A DNA stretch of 64,000 bases from DAOLOF01 sp964463605 (GTDB lineage Bacteria > Patescibacteriota > Microgenomatia > UBA1400 > PJMF01). Shown here piece by piece: positions 38,031 through 45,847 of this stretch. The notes beneath the pieces were generated by a model. That model saw nothing but the letters and a program-made list of their open reading frames with translations, did no database searches and was not told the origin of the DNA. A program made the position numbers and the translations under genes. Position 1 is the stretch's first letter, and each line of letters begins with the position of its first letter. The DNA lies in assembly GCA_964463605.1 (NCBI GenBank), contig CAYXBZ010000001.1:7842-71841 (forward strand), read 5' to 3'.

Positions 38031-38101
38031 TGAGACAACTTCTCTCAATAGAACTAACCCTGCCTGCAAAGACAGGGCTGGAAGAAAAAACAATATTAAG
38101 G

Positions 38102-38107
38102 TATAAT
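38102..38107 (+). promoter_or_regulatory. -10 element of the rpmH-rnpA operon
   Basis: TATAAT about 55 bases before the rpmH ATG, leaving a leader of about 50 bases that can form a small TCTC/GAGA stem. Confidence 0.45.
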
Positions 38108-38162
38108 CCCCTCTCGGTAAGAGAAGTAATACATTAGACCACAACCCAAACTAAGGACAATT

Positions 38163-38324
38163 ATGCCAAAAAGAACTTATCAACCCAAAACAAAAAAAAG
38201 ACTCAGAACTCACGGTTTTTTAGCTCGAGTTTGTGGTAAATATACTGGCCTAAAGGTTATAAAAAGAAGAAGAGCTAAACAAAGACAAAACTTAAGCAAA
38301 TCGGTAAACAAAAGATATAAGTAA
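38163..38324 (+). CDS. rpmH: 50S ribosomal protein bL34
   Basis: 53 residues. The sequence MPKRTYQPKTKKRLRTHGF followed by LARV and an Arg/Lys-rich tail (IKRRRAKQRQNLSKS) is the bL34 pattern (KRTxQPxxxKRxRxHGFxxR). It lies in the conserved rpmH-rnpA-yidD-yidC-jag order next to the origin. Slightly longer than the usual 44-46 residues through a C-terminal NKRYK extension and an N-terminal extra residue. Basic, highly expressed ribosomal component. Confidence 0.95.
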   Translation: MPKRTYQPKTKKRLRTHGFLARVCGKYTGLKVIKRRRAKQRQNLSKSVNKRYK

Positions 38325-38379
38325 TTTAAGTTGTCTGATTAGAGTCGTCTGAAGAGTAATTTTATTGTTGAGGAAAATA

Positions 38380-38718
38380 ATGCTTAGAAAATCACAAAGA
38401 CTCAATCTTTCTCTTCCTCAAAACAGAAAAATTTTTCGAGAAAAACATCTTAGTTCAAAAAACCTCACTCTTTATTTTAGAAATGCCAACCAATTCAAAG
38501 CAGCGGTGGTGATTCCTAAAAAAAACGTACCCCTAGCTGTTGATAGAAATCAAGTAAGAAGAATACTCTATATTCAAATTCGACAGTGCGAGAAACTTTG
38601 TGCAAACAAAGAGATTTTAATTTTGTATCGATCACCAAACAGCCTTAGGGAAAAAGATAAACGAAAAATGATAGAAAAAGAACTTGGGGAATTACTCAAG
38701 AAAGCAAATCTATTTTAA
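38380..38718 (+). CDS. rnpA: ribonuclease P protein component
   Basis: 112 residues. Helps the RNase P RNA process tRNA precursors. LRKSQRLNLSLPQNRKIFREK is the N-terminal rnpA pattern and VDRNQVRRILYIQIRQ is the RNR motif (RNxxRR). The ATG at 38380 has a GAGG ribosome site 7 bases upstream; a TTG at 38365 is possible. 55 bases after rpmH. No rnpB RNA gene was recognised in the window. Confidence 0.92.
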   Translation: MLRKSQRLNLSLPQNRKIFREKHLSSKNLTLYFRNANQFKAAVVIPKKNVPLAVDRNQVRRILYIQIRQCEKLCANKEILILYRSPNSLREKDKRKMIEKELGELLKKANLF

Positions 38719-38762
38719 TTTTTTTTGAACAAAAAAAGAAAGTCTCTGTCAACTTCTGTTTT

Positions 38763-38990
38763 ATGGTAGGCTCAAGTAATTGCGGAATAAATGTGAAAAA
38801 TAAGATAGTAAAGACCTATTTGGCTGCGAGAGAAATCAAGCATAGTTTGCTTCTAACTTTTTTTGGTGTAAGGGCAAGCTGTAAGCACAGCCCATCTTGT
38901 AGTCAGCAATTGATTGCTGACGTTAAAAAAGAGGGGATGTTTAAAGGTTTTCTTAAAGGGTTTTGGAGAATCATTACTTGTATCGGTTGA
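38763..38990 (+). CDS. yidD: membrane protein insertion efficiency factor YidD
   Basis: 75 residues. YidD assists the YidC insertase. The hallmark SCKHSPSCSQQLIADVKKEGMFKGFLKGFWRI matches the CRF-PSCS-YA...G...G...R core. It ends shortly after with TCIG, lacking the usual CHPWHPGG tail. A GTG at 38793 (VKNKIVKTYLA) is a likely alternative start since the first ten residues look unlike the family. Lies between rnpA and yidC as usual. Confidence 0.88.
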   Translation: MVGSSNCGINVKNKIVKTYLAAREIKHSLLLTFFGVRASCKHSPSCSQQLIADVKKEGMFKGFLKGFWRIITCIG

Positions 38991-39146
38991 AAACAACCAT
39001 CTTTCCTACACCTTTTATGTCAAGTTGAGTTAAGTTATAATTTGATGTTCTGAAAAAAAGAAAGGGAGAGTTTTAAATAATTCTGACTTCAGTTTGACCT
39101 TTAACTTTATCGAATTAAAAAATAATATCAAACAAACAAAGAAAAT

Positions 39147-39914
39147 ATGATAGAGCGGTTTTTTACATCATTTCTGATTATTCTTTACTCAAATTTGGGA
39201 AATCTTGGGTTGTCAATTGTGACAATGACGCTGTTAATTAAAGCCTTGTTATTACCAGCCTCACTTCCTAGTTTAAAAGCTCAAAATAAAATGAAAAAAG
39301 TGGCTCCAAAAATTGAGAAACTGAAGAAAAAATTTAAAAATGATCCCAAAGGACTACAGCAAGCTCAGGTTGAGCTATATAAAAAATATAACGTTAATCC
39401 TCTAGCAGGGTGTCTTCCTCAGATAGTAATGATTGTTATCTTAATTGGCCTTTATCGATCTCTTAATACTTTTCTAGAAAATGGGGTGATTGATGGGGTG
39501 GCGGTTAACACATCATTTCTTTGGCTTAATCTAACTCAACCAGATCAAACATATTCTCTCCCTATTTTAGCGGGCTTGTCTCAGCTAATTTTATCTCTCA
39601 TGATTTCTCCTGGGGGAGAGGTTAGAGACATTGTTCCCAATGAGTCAAAAAACAAGAAAACAGTCCAAAAAAATAAAGAAGAAGAAGATGTGGCGAGCAT
39701 GGCAAAAAACATGCAGCAACAGATGATTTTTATCATGCCTTTTATGACTGCCTTCATCGCCTCGCGCTTCCCTTCTGGCCTTGCGGTGTATTGGGTGGTT
39801 GCCAACCTCTTTACAATTGTTCAACAGTACTTTATCTCTGGATGGGGAGGATTGTCTGTATATTGGAAAAGAGCGGTGTTACTATTAAGTCATATTAAGC
39901 CCAGCTCAAACTAA
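39147..39914 (+). CDS. yidC: membrane protein insertase YidC/Oxa1
   Basis: 255 residues, Gram-positive-like short form without the large periplasmic domain. Membrane helices near 5-30 (IVTMTLLIKALLLPASLPSLKAQ), 98-115, 140-160 and 200-235 surround the cytoplasmic coiled-coil hairpin KIEKLKKKFKNDPKGLQQAQ and the NPLAGCLPQIVMIVILIGLYR segment. Residues 165-190 form a Lys-rich loop. No lipobox is seen. A TATAAT (39036-39041) suggests its own promoter with a leader of about 100 bases. Confidence 0.93.
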   Translation: MIERFFTSFLIILYSNLGNLGLSIVTMTLLIKALLLPASLPSLKAQNKMKKVAPKIEKLKKKFKNDPKGLQQAQVELYKKYNVNPLAGCLPQIVMIVILIGLYRSLNTFLENGVIDGVAVNTSFLWLNLTQPDQTYSLPILAGLSQLILSLMISPGGEVRDIVPNESKNKKTVQKNKEEEDVASMAKNMQQQMIFIMPFMTAFIASRFPSGLAVYWVVANLFTIVQQYFISGWGGLSVYWKRAVLLLSHIKPSSN

Positions 39915-39976
39915 AGCCGCCCTGACAAATTAGATGATGAAGACTGTTGGTATCAAAACATAAAAAAGACCTCATT

Positions 39977-40465
39977 ATGAACTACAAAGAATATTTAACA
40001 AAACTTTTTTACTTTTTAGGAGTTGACGAAGAGGAAATTGAAATTGAAGTAGATGAGAACGATGACACCGTGAGAGTGTCGGTTTCAACCGAATCAACTC
40101 AACTGGATAAGTTTATTAGAGGGAGTGGAGAAAACCTAACAGCGCTACAATCTCTTATGAGATTAACTTTTATGGATGATTTGAACAAAAGAAGATTGAT
40201 ACTAGATATTAACGGTTTTATTAAGCAAAAGGAAGACGATCTGGTTTCAAGAGCCGTAGATTTGGCTCAACAAGTGTTGGAGACAGGTCAGCCAAAAACC
40301 TTTTACGACCTCAACTCTTTTGAAAGATATCTAGTTCATTCTTCTGTAGCTGAGACTGAAAATCTTCAGGGAGTAGCAACTTACTCCACGACCGTTGAAG
40401 GAAAAAGATATTTAACAATTTGTCTTGAAGAAGATTTGCCAGAAGATAGTGGTGACGAAAGATAG
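39977..40465 (+). CDS. jag: KH/R3H RNA-binding protein (Jag/KhpB)
   Basis: About 162 residues from the ATG at 39977 (39947 is a less likely upstream start). An N-terminal KH domain carries the GxGxNLxALQSL element (GSGENLTALQSLMRL) and a C-terminal R3H domain carries R-Y-L-V-H (SFERYLVHSSVAE). It lacks the N-terminal Jag_N domain of the Bacillus protein. KhpB binds RNA with KhpA and affects cell elongation in streptococci. Conserved position after yidC. Confidence 0.88.
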   Translation: MNYKEYLTKLFYFLGVDEEEIEIEVDENDDTVRVSVSTESTQLDKFIRGSGENLTALQSLMRLTFMDDLNKRRLILDINGFIKQKEDDLVSRAVDLAQQVLETGQPKTFYDLNSFERYLVHSSVAETENLQGVATYSTTVEGKRYLTICLEEDLPEDSGDER

Positions 40466-40577
40466 TTTTCAACAATCTGACAAATAGAAATTTATCAAAG
40501 AAATACAAATTTCAATTCGCCGATCGCTGACCACTGATAACAGCGCTTAGGCTTAATACTCGCTTTCTGAAAAAAAA

Positions 40578-41015
40578 ATGCCAACTAATCAAATCATTAT
40601 TCACACCGACGGAGCCTCTAGAGGAAATCCAGGGCTTGCGGGTGCTGGAGTTGTAATTGAGGGTTTGAGTCAAGTTTATCACCTCTCCTTTTTTTTGGGA
40701 AAGAAAACAAACAACGAGGCTGAATATTTGGCTGTTTTATTTGCTCTTCGTCTACTTAATAAGATAACCAACGAAGCCACTGAAAAAAAGCTTTTAACAA
40801 GCTCACAGGTTTGTTTTAAAATGGATTCTAAGTTAGTAGCAGAACAATTAACTGGTAGTTGGAAAACAAAAAACCTTAGAATGAAAAAACTAGCAGATAA
40901 GTGTACCGCTCAAATAAAAGACCTCGGCGTTCCTATCGTTTTTGAACACGTAGGTCGTGAGCTAAACAAGCAAGCTGATTGGCTTGCCAATGAGGCAATA
41001 GACTTAGTCTGTTGA
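40578..41015 (+). CDS. rnhA: ribonuclease HI
   Basis: 145 residues. Cleaves RNA in RNA-DNA hybrids. Catalytic residues are visible: Asp in IHTDGASRGNPG, Glu in NNEAEY, Asp in FKMDSKLVAEQL and Asp in KQADWLANEA. The spacing and the absence of the basic protrusion loop agree with the short archaeal/Gram-positive RNase HI-like form. Ends in TGA. 15 bases before the DUF4012 gene, so probably co-transcribed. Confidence 0.93.
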   Translation: MPTNQIIIHTDGASRGNPGLAGAGVVIEGLSQVYHLSFFLGKKTNNEAEYLAVLFALRLLNKITNEATEKKLLTSSQVCFKMDSKLVAEQLTGSWKTKNLRMKKLADKCTAQIKDLGVPIVFEHVGRELNKQADWLANEAIDLVC

Positions 41016-41030
41016 CAATAATTAAATATC

Positions 41031-44000
41031 ATGCCTGCCATAAAAACAGAGTCGTACGACCAAGATCTAAAAATTCTGTTAGTTGCTCAAGACTCAACCC
41101 TTTCTCAGTTAGTTTCTGATTTTTTTTATCAACAGCAGATAGCTGTTAAAAAATCTCCATTAAACAAAGATGATAGTCACAATTTTGTTTATTCTCAACT
41201 CAATCAAAATCAGTTTTATAAAATTGTTGTAGTTCTTAATTTTTCTCAACCCTTTAATCTTGACGATCCTCAAAACGTCAAGTTACTAAATTTAATTCTC
41301 AACAACCCAACTCCCAAGATATTTCTCATTAGATTATCAAGCAAAATCGACTCCACAATTGATCTGTGCACCGATTGGAAAAATCAAACTTCTTCGGAGG
41401 ATCGCCTAATAAACTACATTTATCAAAATGGAGAAAACAGCAAGATGCTTATGGGGTTGGATGTACTAGATTCCGATTCTCCTCTCCCCCACCCATATAA
41501 AACAATTTTGCAGGCTGTTGCCAACGGTTTTTTGCTCGACCCACAATGTGAAATATACCCCAACAAGGTTGAAGATTATTTCGAGTCAATAAAAAAAGAA
41601 CTCATGAGGTCCTTTGTTTCTCATTATTTGATCAAGGGTCAAGGACTAACCACTGAAGAGTTGTGTTTGAAAACTAAATTGTTTTTTCAGTCGCTACTTA
41701 ATAAATCTCTGCAATGTCTCGACTTAGACACCACCTCAATGGTTAGATTGGAAAAAAAGGAAGACATCGTGGAAGCGGTAATTGGTTGCGATCATGAGGC
41801 GATTGTTCAAGAAATTGTGCAAACTGCTGATCTTCAACAAATGGATGTTGATCCCACAAAACTATCCTCTCTTTTAGGAAATCACCCCCATTTGTCTACT
41901 CAACTTTCAAAACCATTTAAACACAAAGGAACTGATTTTGAGTTTGAACCAACTCAGAAAAAAAATATCTTAAAGACAAAACAGACTGGGATTAAAAATA
42001 GTGTGGACGATGAAGAAACCAAAACCCCTCAAGACACCAATGAAGCCTTTAATCAGGAGGTTGAGGTTAAAAATATAGCCCAAGCAACAAAATCTACATC
42101 AAGTGCCAGCGGTACTCAAAACAAAAGTCAATTAAAAGAAAACATTGAAGAATCAAGTAAAAACAAAGAGATTAACCAACGAGATGTAGGTGATGCCAGT
42201 CAAAGCAACAAAGAAAAATTAGGTACAAAAACAGAAATCAATCTCGACGATCGAGTGGGTAGACTTTTTTCTTCAGAAAGAACAAACTTAAAAACTCAAC
42301 GTCGCTCAAAAAAAGCGAGCATAATTGTTCGAATTAAAAGAAAGAGCAAAAATAAACAAGCTGTTTTTTTTGCCGGACTTATCGTCTTTTTTGGTGGATT
42401 GGTGTTTGGATTAAGCATTGTTTCTCTATCAATAAACTATCGCAGAGCTGAAAAAAACCTAATCAACAACATTGTTGCTTTTAGAGATGGGGGGGTGGCG
42501 CAGAATCAAAAAACAACTGCCTTGGGTTGGCAAGCAACGTTGCTAGATAAAATTCTTGATGTGAAGCTGGTGGACAACAGTTTGGTTATAGATGAAGTTG
42601 GGGGGCAGCTAAGAGACATAGTTCAACTAACTAGAACACTTGAAGAAGATTCTAGATTGATATACGGCCATTTTATGGAAGTGCAATCTTTAGATAACCA
42701 AGACAACCAAGATGTCCCCCAGCCTGACAGCAATTATCAAATCACTCAATTAATTGAAAACTACCAAAGTCACTTAGAAGAAACTCTTACAAAACTTACA
42801 GAATTACAAATGGAGCTCGAAGGTCAAAACAGCGCCCATTTTTCATCAGACTTGGGAAACCACCTCTCTATTCTCAGCGATGAGGTTAGATCTTCAGTAA
42901 ATAAGCTAAGAGTTATAAATCAACTAAGTCCCCTACTAGCAGATCTGTTGGCGGTAGATGAAAAAAAGAATTATTTTATGTTGCTCCAGGACGATCAAGA
43001 GCTAAGGCCCACGGGTGGATTTTTACAAGCCGTTGCTCACTTAGTAATTGAAAACGGAAAAATCATCGACTATCAAGTTTATACAGTGAGTTCAATAGAT
43101 CAAAGAGTTTTGGGCAAACTCAATGCTCCTCCAGAAATTGAAACATTCTTGGGAGAATCTCGTTTACATTTGAGAGACGCAAACTGGGATCCAGATTTTT
43201 CATCTTCTGCCAAAAACATCAGTTGGTTTTTGAGGGAGGGACTGAGTCAACAAGTTGATGGCTTAATAGCAATCAATTACAGTCAAGTTAGACAGCTGTT
43301 GGTCGAGTTAGGAAACCTGTCTGTTGAGGGTTATGAGGATACTGTAAACGCTCAAAACCTATACTCGAGGCTGGAGAAGTATGCTATTGAAGATAAAGAG
43401 CAGCTGTTAGACCAAAATTTTCACTCAGCCCTACTAAATTCGTTAATTGGGGGGTTGAGTCAGGCCAATGACCAAGAGGTGGGTGGAGTGTTATCTACTT
43501 TTTATCAATCACTTAAAGACAGACAAACACTGCTTTATTTCGAAGACCCCAAGTTGAGTGGCGTGGTTGCCCAACTAGGTTGGGCAGGATCGATGATTCA
43601 ACCAGAGTGCCCCTCTAACTTTGCCAATAGTTGTAAAACTGACTACATTTATCAGGTAGAATCGAACATCGGAATTAATAAAATCAACAAGTATATCAAC
43701 AGCGGAGTTAATCATATTGTTACTATCAATGAGAACTCAGTGACACATCGTCGTCAAATAAGATATGACAACAAATCTCACTCGAAAATTTGGCCGTTTG
43801 GTTCATATAAAACCTACATCAGATTTTATTTAAATCCTGAGGTTCAACTGTTGAGCATTTCAATTAACGATAATCAGGTGTCTGACGATCATATTATGGA
43901 GTACATTGATCACAATAAAAAAATTATTGGAGTTACAGCCGAAATTCCAGATGGCGAGCAGCGTAACATAGTTATTGAGTACTCCTCTCCTCTATCAATA

Positions 44001-44201
44001 AATCCGGGGGACTCATACTTCTTTTTTGAACAACCCCAACCTGGATTAGAAAAACGGCTATCAACAGTCAGTGTGACCCATCACACAGCTCTTGAGGCGG
44101 AACTGATATCTCCTAGAGTTGAGGTTAATCAAAATCAAATTGTAGTAACCAGCGATGTTGGTATGGGATTTGTTGCAATAAAATTTGTTGAAAATAAATA
44201 G
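41031..44201 (+). CDS. DUF4012 domain membrane protein
   Basis: 1056 residues. The N-terminal ~140 residues form a Rossmann-like domain (LKILLVAQDSTLSQLVSDFFYQ), followed by a Ser/Lys/Gln-rich linker, a membrane span (about 446-470, AVFFAGLIVFFGGLVFGLSIV) and an external part with DUF4012: NYFMLLQDDQELRPTGGFLQ, LRDANWDPDFSSSAKNISWFL and the GLIAINYSQV element. DUF4012 proteins are frequent in CPR and Actinobacteria, often beside wall-polymer genes; their activity is unknown. A terminator hairpin follows the stop. Confidence 0.88.
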   Translation: MPAIKTESYDQDLKILLVAQDSTLSQLVSDFFYQQQIAVKKSPLNKDDSHNFVYSQLNQNQFYKIVVVLNFSQPFNLDDPQNVKLLNLILNNPTPKIFLIRLSSKIDSTIDLCTDWKNQTSSEDRLINYIYQNGENSKMLMGLDVLDSDSPLPHPYKTILQAVANGFLLDPQCEIYPNKVEDYFESIKKELMRSFVSHYLIKGQGLTTEELCLKTKLFFQSLLNKSLQCLDLDTTSMVRLEKKEDIVEAVIGCDHEAIVQEIVQTADLQQMDVDPTKLSSLLGNHPHLSTQLSKPFKHKGTDFEFEPTQKKNILKTKQTGIKNSVDDEETKTPQDTNEAFNQEVEVKNIAQATKSTSSASGTQNKSQLKENIEESSKNKEINQRDVGDASQSNKEKLGTKTEINLDDRVGRLFSSERTNLKTQRRSKKASIIVRIKRKSKNKQAVFFAGLIVFFGGLVFGLSIVSLSINYRRAEKNLINNIVAFRDGGVAQNQKTTALGWQATLLDKILDVKLVDNSLVIDEVGGQLRDIVQLTRTLEEDSRLIYGHFMEVQSLDNQDNQDVPQPDSNYQITQLIENYQSHLEETLTKLTELQMELEGQNSAHFSSDLGNHLSILSDEVRSSVNKLRVINQLSPLLADLLAVDEKKNYFMLLQDDQELRPTGGFLQAVAHLVIENGKIIDYQVYTVSSIDQRVLGKLNAPPEIETFLGESRLHLRDANWDPDFSSSAKNISWFLREGLSQQVDGLIAINYSQVRQLLVELGNLSVEGYEDTVNAQNLYSRLEKYAIEDKEQLLDQNFHSALLNSLIGGLSQANDQEVGGVLSTFYQSLKDRQTLLYFEDPKLSGVVAQLGWAGSMIQPECPSNFANSCKTDYIYQVESNIGINKINKYINSGVNHIVTINENSVTHRRQIRYDNKSHSKIWPFGSYKTYIRFYLNPEVQLLSISINDNQVSDDHIMEYIDHNKKIIGVTAEIPDGEQRNIVIEYSSPLSINPGDSYFFFEQPQPGLEKRLSTVSVTHHTALEAELISPRVEVNQNQIVVTSDVGMGFVAIKFVENK

Positions 44202-44219
44202 ATCCCCTTCTCCTAGTTG

Positions 44220-44246
44220 AGTCACTATTAAAAAGTGACTTTTTTT
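44220..44246 (+). terminator. intrinsic terminator after DUF4012 gene
   Basis: 7-bp stem AGTCACT/AGTGACT (44220-44226, 44234-44240), 7-base loop, followed by six T. Confidence 0.8.
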
Positions 44247-44249
44247 ATA

Positions 44250-44629
44250 AGATAATCTTAATAATGCATTTAGTTCTAATAAGTTAATTTATATTGCTTA
44301 ATACAACTAAATAGAACAAAAGCACGTGAAATAAATACATAGCAAATATGTAAGTACTAAATTGAGCGGCATAATTGAGAAGAATTGCTTAGCGAGTTGT
44401 ATCCCAAATGCCTTTTTTGAATTAACTTTCGCTACAACTCAACTTCTCGAGGTTTATTTATTCTCAAATAGACGCTACCACTTCTAGAATCTTTCTGATA
44501 AAATGCTACTCTCGAATTAGATTTTGATAAATTAATTCAAAACAACTTAATCCGGAGTAAGGCAGCTCAAAGCTAATAACAGATTGGTTGCCTATCTTAA
44601 TCAATAAACAATCACAAGTTAGTATCATT
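44250..44629. other. intergenic leader region before bL25
   Basis: About 380 bases with no gene. It includes a two-part inverted repeat (44376-44382/44443-44449 and 44394-44401/44433-44440) and a GATAAAAT-like -10 near 44502. This may be the promoter and leader region of the ribosomal protein gene. Confidence 0.5.
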
Positions 44630-45307
44630 ATGTCAAAACACATTGCAACAGTAGTCACTAGAGATCTTGATAAAAAATTGTCAGACATTAGAAAGGTCTC
44701 CGTCCCGGGAAATATTTTTCAAAAAAATACTGACTCGACTCCTGTAGAGTTATCAAAAAAAGAGTTTATCCGTCTTTATGGCGAAGTGGGGGAGTCTGGT
44801 GTGGCTTATTTAAAGTTGGAGAAAAAAGAAATACCTGTGATGATCGAAGAAGTTCAGTGGCATCCGGTCATAGATGAGCCCATTCACGCATCATTTCGAG
44901 CCATTGATCTAACAGAAAAAACTGAGGCATCAATTCCCGTTGAGTTGGTTGGAGAGTTTGATTTGCCAGAGGCAGTGTTGGTCACGGTACGAGACGAAAT
45001 TGAGGTTGAGGCCCTTCCCACCGACTTACCAGAGAAGTTTGAGATTAATGTTGAGCAGCTAACCGAAATTGGACAGTCAGTTACTTTGGCAGACTTGGAG
45101 TATGACCGAGAAAAAGTGAGCCTAATTCTTGGAGAAGAAGGAGAAGAAGCTCCAGTTATTTTGGTTCAGGAAGTTGAGGAAGAGCCAGAGGAACCTGAGG
45201 AAATTGAAACTGAAATAATTGGTGAAGAGGATGATGGGGAGACAGAGTCTGAGGAAGAGGGGGATGAAAAGGAAGAGGCTCCTCAATCAGACGAGAAAGA
45301 GGAGTAA
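44630..45307 (+). CDS. rplY: 50S ribosomal protein bL25 (TL5/CTC form)
   Basis: 225 residues from the ATG at 44630. Binds 5S rRNA. N-terminal bL25 domain with VPGNIFQKNTDSTPVELSKKEF and IEEVQWHPVIDEPIHASFRAID, then the TL5/CTC beta domain (IPVELVGEFD, PTDLPEKFEINVEQLTEIG). The C-terminal ~50 residues are an almost pure Glu/Asp tail, as in many CTC proteins but long. Single gene with its own leader. Confidence 0.93.
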   Translation: MSKHIATVVTRDLDKKLSDIRKVSVPGNIFQKNTDSTPVELSKKEFIRLYGEVGESGVAYLKLEKKEIPVMIEEVQWHPVIDEPIHASFRAIDLTEKTEASIPVELVGEFDLPEAVLVTVRDEIEVEALPTDLPEKFEINVEQLTEIGQSVTLADLEYDREKVSLILGEEGEEAPVILVQEVEEEPEEPEEIETEIIGEEDDGETESEEEGDEKEEAPQSDEKEE

Positions 45308-45335
45308 ATCTTTGGTTTTTAAACAACGCTTTCTC

Positions 45336-45355
45336 TCACTTTTTTTGTGAGGGTG
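45336..45355. terminator. weak hairpin between convergent genes
   Basis: CTCTCAC/GTGAGGG with a seven-T loop lies between rplY and the minus-strand operon that ends at 45370. There is no long T-run beyond the stem, so the call is weak. Confidence 0.3.
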
Positions 45356-45369
45356 ATCTCTTTTATATC

Positions 45370-45840
45370 CTAAAGCCAACCCTCCCAATTGGGATCTAAC
45401 TGCTTTGCCCGATGAATGTACTCTAAAAACATTTCTTGATTGTCTTGATAAAGATAGATAAGCCCTTGATTAATAAGAGAATCTCTTGTTGAGGGTTTTG
45501 ACGACAAGGGTGTTGATGCGCTGTCTTTTGCATCAAGTTCTCCCCAAATCAAGTTGTTCTTGGTTGGTGTTTCTTCTAAATAAGTCTTCGAGATTGCTTG
45601 ATAAGCCAACTCACGTTTTTCATCTATTGTGTTCTGAGCATTTAATTGAGGTTGAGCGGGAGAGGAGAGAACCAATATGGTCTGAATGAGAAGTAGTAAA
45701 TAAATGGAAATCAAAACACGACTAGTTCTTGATGTTTCCCAAAAAAGAGCTACCATCAACTCAACGCAAAACGAGCCTAAAGAAAGCACAAGTTTGCCTA
45801 GAAAAAAACTGGACAGAAGGGTTTTTTTACTATTGCTCAT
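45370..45840 (-). CDS. small membrane protein with a TPR-like end, hypothetical
   Basis: 156 residues. Two hydrophobic stretches near the N-terminus (about 10-32 and 42-60) and a soluble tail with one TPR-like helix pair at the end (LINQGLIYLYQDNQEMFLEYIHRAKQLDP). Starts 7 bases after the valS stop on the same strand, so likely in the same operon. No family recognised. Confidence 0.6.
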   Translation of the reverse strand: MSNSKKTLLSSFFLGKLVLSLGSFCVELMVALFWETSRTSRVLISIYLLLLIQTILVLSSPAQPQLNAQNTIDEKRELAYQAISKTYLEETPTKNNLIWGELDAKDSASTPLSSKPSTRDSLINQGLIYLYQDNQEMFLEYIHRAKQLDPNWEGWL

Positions 45841-45847
45841 TAACTTA

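Noticed and set aside
38055..38075. Hairpin CCCTG/CAGGG after dnaN as terminator
   Set aside because: Stem is 5 bp and the plus strand has A-rich, not T-rich, sequence after it.
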